From: an uncultured Eubacteriales bacterium | GTDB lineage: Bacteria; Bacillota_A; Clostridia; Lachnospirales; Lachnospiraceae | Assembly: GCA_900321365.1 (NCBI GenBank) | Contig: ONVT01000264.1 | Coordinates: forward strand, 1-13,355 | Direction of reading: 5' to 3' | DNA length: 13,355 nt | In this document: piece by piece, positions 12,118 to 13,355 of the stretch | Layout: each line of letters starts with the position of its first letter | Numbering within the stretch: the stretch's first letter is position 1 | Program-made: the position numbers and the translations under genes | The notes under the pieces: model-generated | Told to the model about the DNA's origin: nothing | The model's database searches: none | What the model saw: only the letters and a program-made list of their open reading frames with translations

Positions 12118-13355
12118 ATGAACGCAATCGGACAGTTTTTAGGCAGAAACCGGAAGAAGCTGTGGTTCAGTGTGCTGGTGACGATGATTCTGTTCCTGTT
12201 TTACCTGCTGATCATGCGTCCGGTATTTGAGACAAATGATGACCTGAATGTTGCCCTGTTTGTTAACAGAGGAAGACCTGTTCAGGATGCGCACTGGCTG
12301 TTTCCGAACTGGATTCTCGGAACGGTCTGCGCCGCTCTGTACAGGCTGACAAACATGGTGCCCTGGTACGGACTGATGCAGTACGCAGGACTGTTTGCCG
12401 CGTTCGCGGGAATCTTCTGGGGAATACATCAGCTGCTCCGGACGGGTGCCGCGTTCTTTCTGTCAGTCGTGATTCTGAACTTCTTCGCGGCGGATGCCTG
12501 CATCAGTATGCAGTTTACGAAGACAGCCGGGATCTGCGCCGCGGGCGGGCTGTTTCTGATTGTCTGCGCCATATGGCGGGAAAAGATCAGGATTCCTGCG
12601 CTGATTGCCGGTCTTCTGATTACGGCGTATGGATTCATGTACCGCCATCTGGAGGCGGATATCATGTTTGCCCTGTGGGCCGTGTTCGGCCTGTTTCTGC
12701 TGATCCGTCTCGGGAAGGATGTCCGGGATGGAATGCTGAGGAGGGCACTCAGGTATGTGGTGGTGTTTGCGCTGACATTTGCGCTGTGCATGGCGTGCAG
12801 GATGGTTGACCGGATGGCCTATTCGTCCAGCCCGCAGTCGAAAGAGTATGAGCAGATCAATGACGCGAGATCACAGCTGACAGATTATGGTTTTCCGAAG
12901 TATGAGGAGAACAGGGAACTGTTTGATGAGCTTGGCATCTCCTACACGGCGTATAAGCTGTTTTCCAGGTGGAATTTTTATGACCCGGATGTGTTCCCGC
13001 TGGAGAAGATCCTGGAACTGAACAAAGCGCAGAAGAGGAAAGAGTTTAACCTGGAACTGATCCGGAGTTTTCTGGACGAGTACCCTTACAAATGGTTTCA
13101 GAATCCCATGTTTTACTGCTTTCTCATCCTTCTGGTGATCGCGCTTCTGTATGGCAGAAGAGGGTGGGAACGTTACGCATTGATCGTGTTTCTGCTTCTG
13201 GCGCTGGTGTTGCTGTTTCTGTATCTGTTCAAGGAAGGAAGGTTCAATCTGGAGCGGACGGAGAGCCCTGTCTGGCTGTGCGCCTGCCTGATCCTGGCAG
13301 CGGTTATATCGCCGGAACGGTTCAATATGCCGGGACGCTATTGCCTGATGATGAT
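12118..13355 (+). CDS. Large multi-pass membrane protein, 3' end outside the window
   Basis: An open frame of 412 codons runs from ATG 12118 to the window end without a stop. GAGGTG (12103-12108) and GAAGG just before the start can act as a ribosome site. The visible protein begins MNAIGQFLGRNRKKLWFSVL. It has a first membrane helix (about 15-33), an extracytoplasmic-looking loop with FETNDDLNVALFVNRGRP (37-54), roughly six further hydrophobic helices to residue 235, a polar soluble stretch (about 235-325), and more helices to the end. I do not recognise the family. A paired acidic motif (NDD) in the first large loop followed by many helices recalls GT-C type glycosyltransferases and related polytopic proteins, but this is a layout resemblance only. 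It starts 13 nt after the rhodanese-like gene, so it is probably part of the same operon. Confidence 0.75.
   Translation, partial: MNAIGQFLGRNRKKLWFSVLVTMILFLFYLLIMRPVFETNDDLNVALFVNRGRPVQDAHWLFPNWILGTVCAALYRLTNMVPWYGLMQYAGLFAAFAGIFWGIHQLLRTGAAFFLSVVILNFFAADACISMQFTKTAGICAAGGLFLIVCAIWREKIRIPALIAGLLITAYGFMYRHLEADIMFALWAVFGLFLLIRLGKDVRDGMLRRALRYVVVFALTFALCMACRMVDRMAYSSSPQSKEYEQINDARSQLTDYGFPKYEENRELFDELGISYTAYKLFSRWNFYDPDVFPLEKILELNKAQKRKEFNLELIRSFLDEYPYKWFQNPMFYCFLILLVIALLYGRRGWERYALIVFLLLALVLLFLYLFKEGRFNLERTESPVWLCACLILAAVISPERFNMPGRYCLMM

Noticed and set aside
1..13355. Mobile element, CRISPR array, tRNA, rRNA or riboswitch
   Set aside because: No transposase or integrase motifs, no regularly spaced repeats, no tRNA cloverleaf and no known leader motif were found; the genes are compact, codirectional and compositionally even.

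Overview
The window (about 55% G+C by eye, all genes on the + strand) looks like chromosomal DNA of an anaerobic Firmicute, most likely a Lachnospiraceae-type clostridium. The reasons are a clostridial-style ribosomal protein S21 C-terminus, scpA-scpB, strong AGGAGG ribosome sites, sigma-A-type promoters, and a membrane decarboxylase operon of the kind found in fermentative anaerobes. No tRNA, rRNA, IS element, CRISPR array or prophage signal was seen. No gene-free gap exceeds 300 bases; the longest, 3471-3656, holds a promoter.

Region 1 (1-3470), housekeeping. The end of rpsU is followed by a 12-bp terminator hairpin with a modest U tract. Then come a cytosolic-looking metallophosphoesterase, scpA and scpB (the non-SMC subunits of the SMC-ScpAB chromosome condensation complex) and an XdhC/CoxI-family protein whose two domains are in the reverse of the usual order. 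The phosphoesterase and scpA are 2 nt apart and scpA overlaps scpB, so they are probably cotranscribed.

Region 2 (3471-4523), a single transcription unit: a good promoter, an exported L,D-transpeptidase with an SH3-like domain and a SHSC active-site variant, and a clear terminator.

Region 3 (4585-10173), the most interesting part. This operon contains every part of a biotin-dependent Na+-pumping decarboxylase, but with two different carboxyltransferases. One is an acyl-CoA carboxyltransferase (MmdA/12S-like). The other is a pyruvate/oxaloacetate carboxyltransferase (OadA/5S-like) with no biotin domain of its own. Between them lie an enlarged OadG-like subunit, a free-standing biotin carrier and the membrane beta subunit (OadB/MmdB/GcdB family). 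The set combines the parts list of the soluble propionibacterial transcarboxylase (12S + 5S + 1.3S) with a Na+ pump. A Na+-linked transcarboxylase, or a pump fed by two acids, is a reasonable hypothesis. The last gene appears to have its own extended -10 promoter followed at once by a hairpin.

Region 4 (10228-13355), a second tight gene string behind a near-consensus promoter: a short DtxR/MntR-type metal-dependent regulator, a multi-pass acyltransferase-3 protein, a membrane-anchored rhodanese-like protein that lacks the catalytic cysteine, and a large multi-pass membrane protein cut off by the window end. The last three may modify a cell-surface glycan or lipid, but this rests only on the acyltransferase family and on adjacency.
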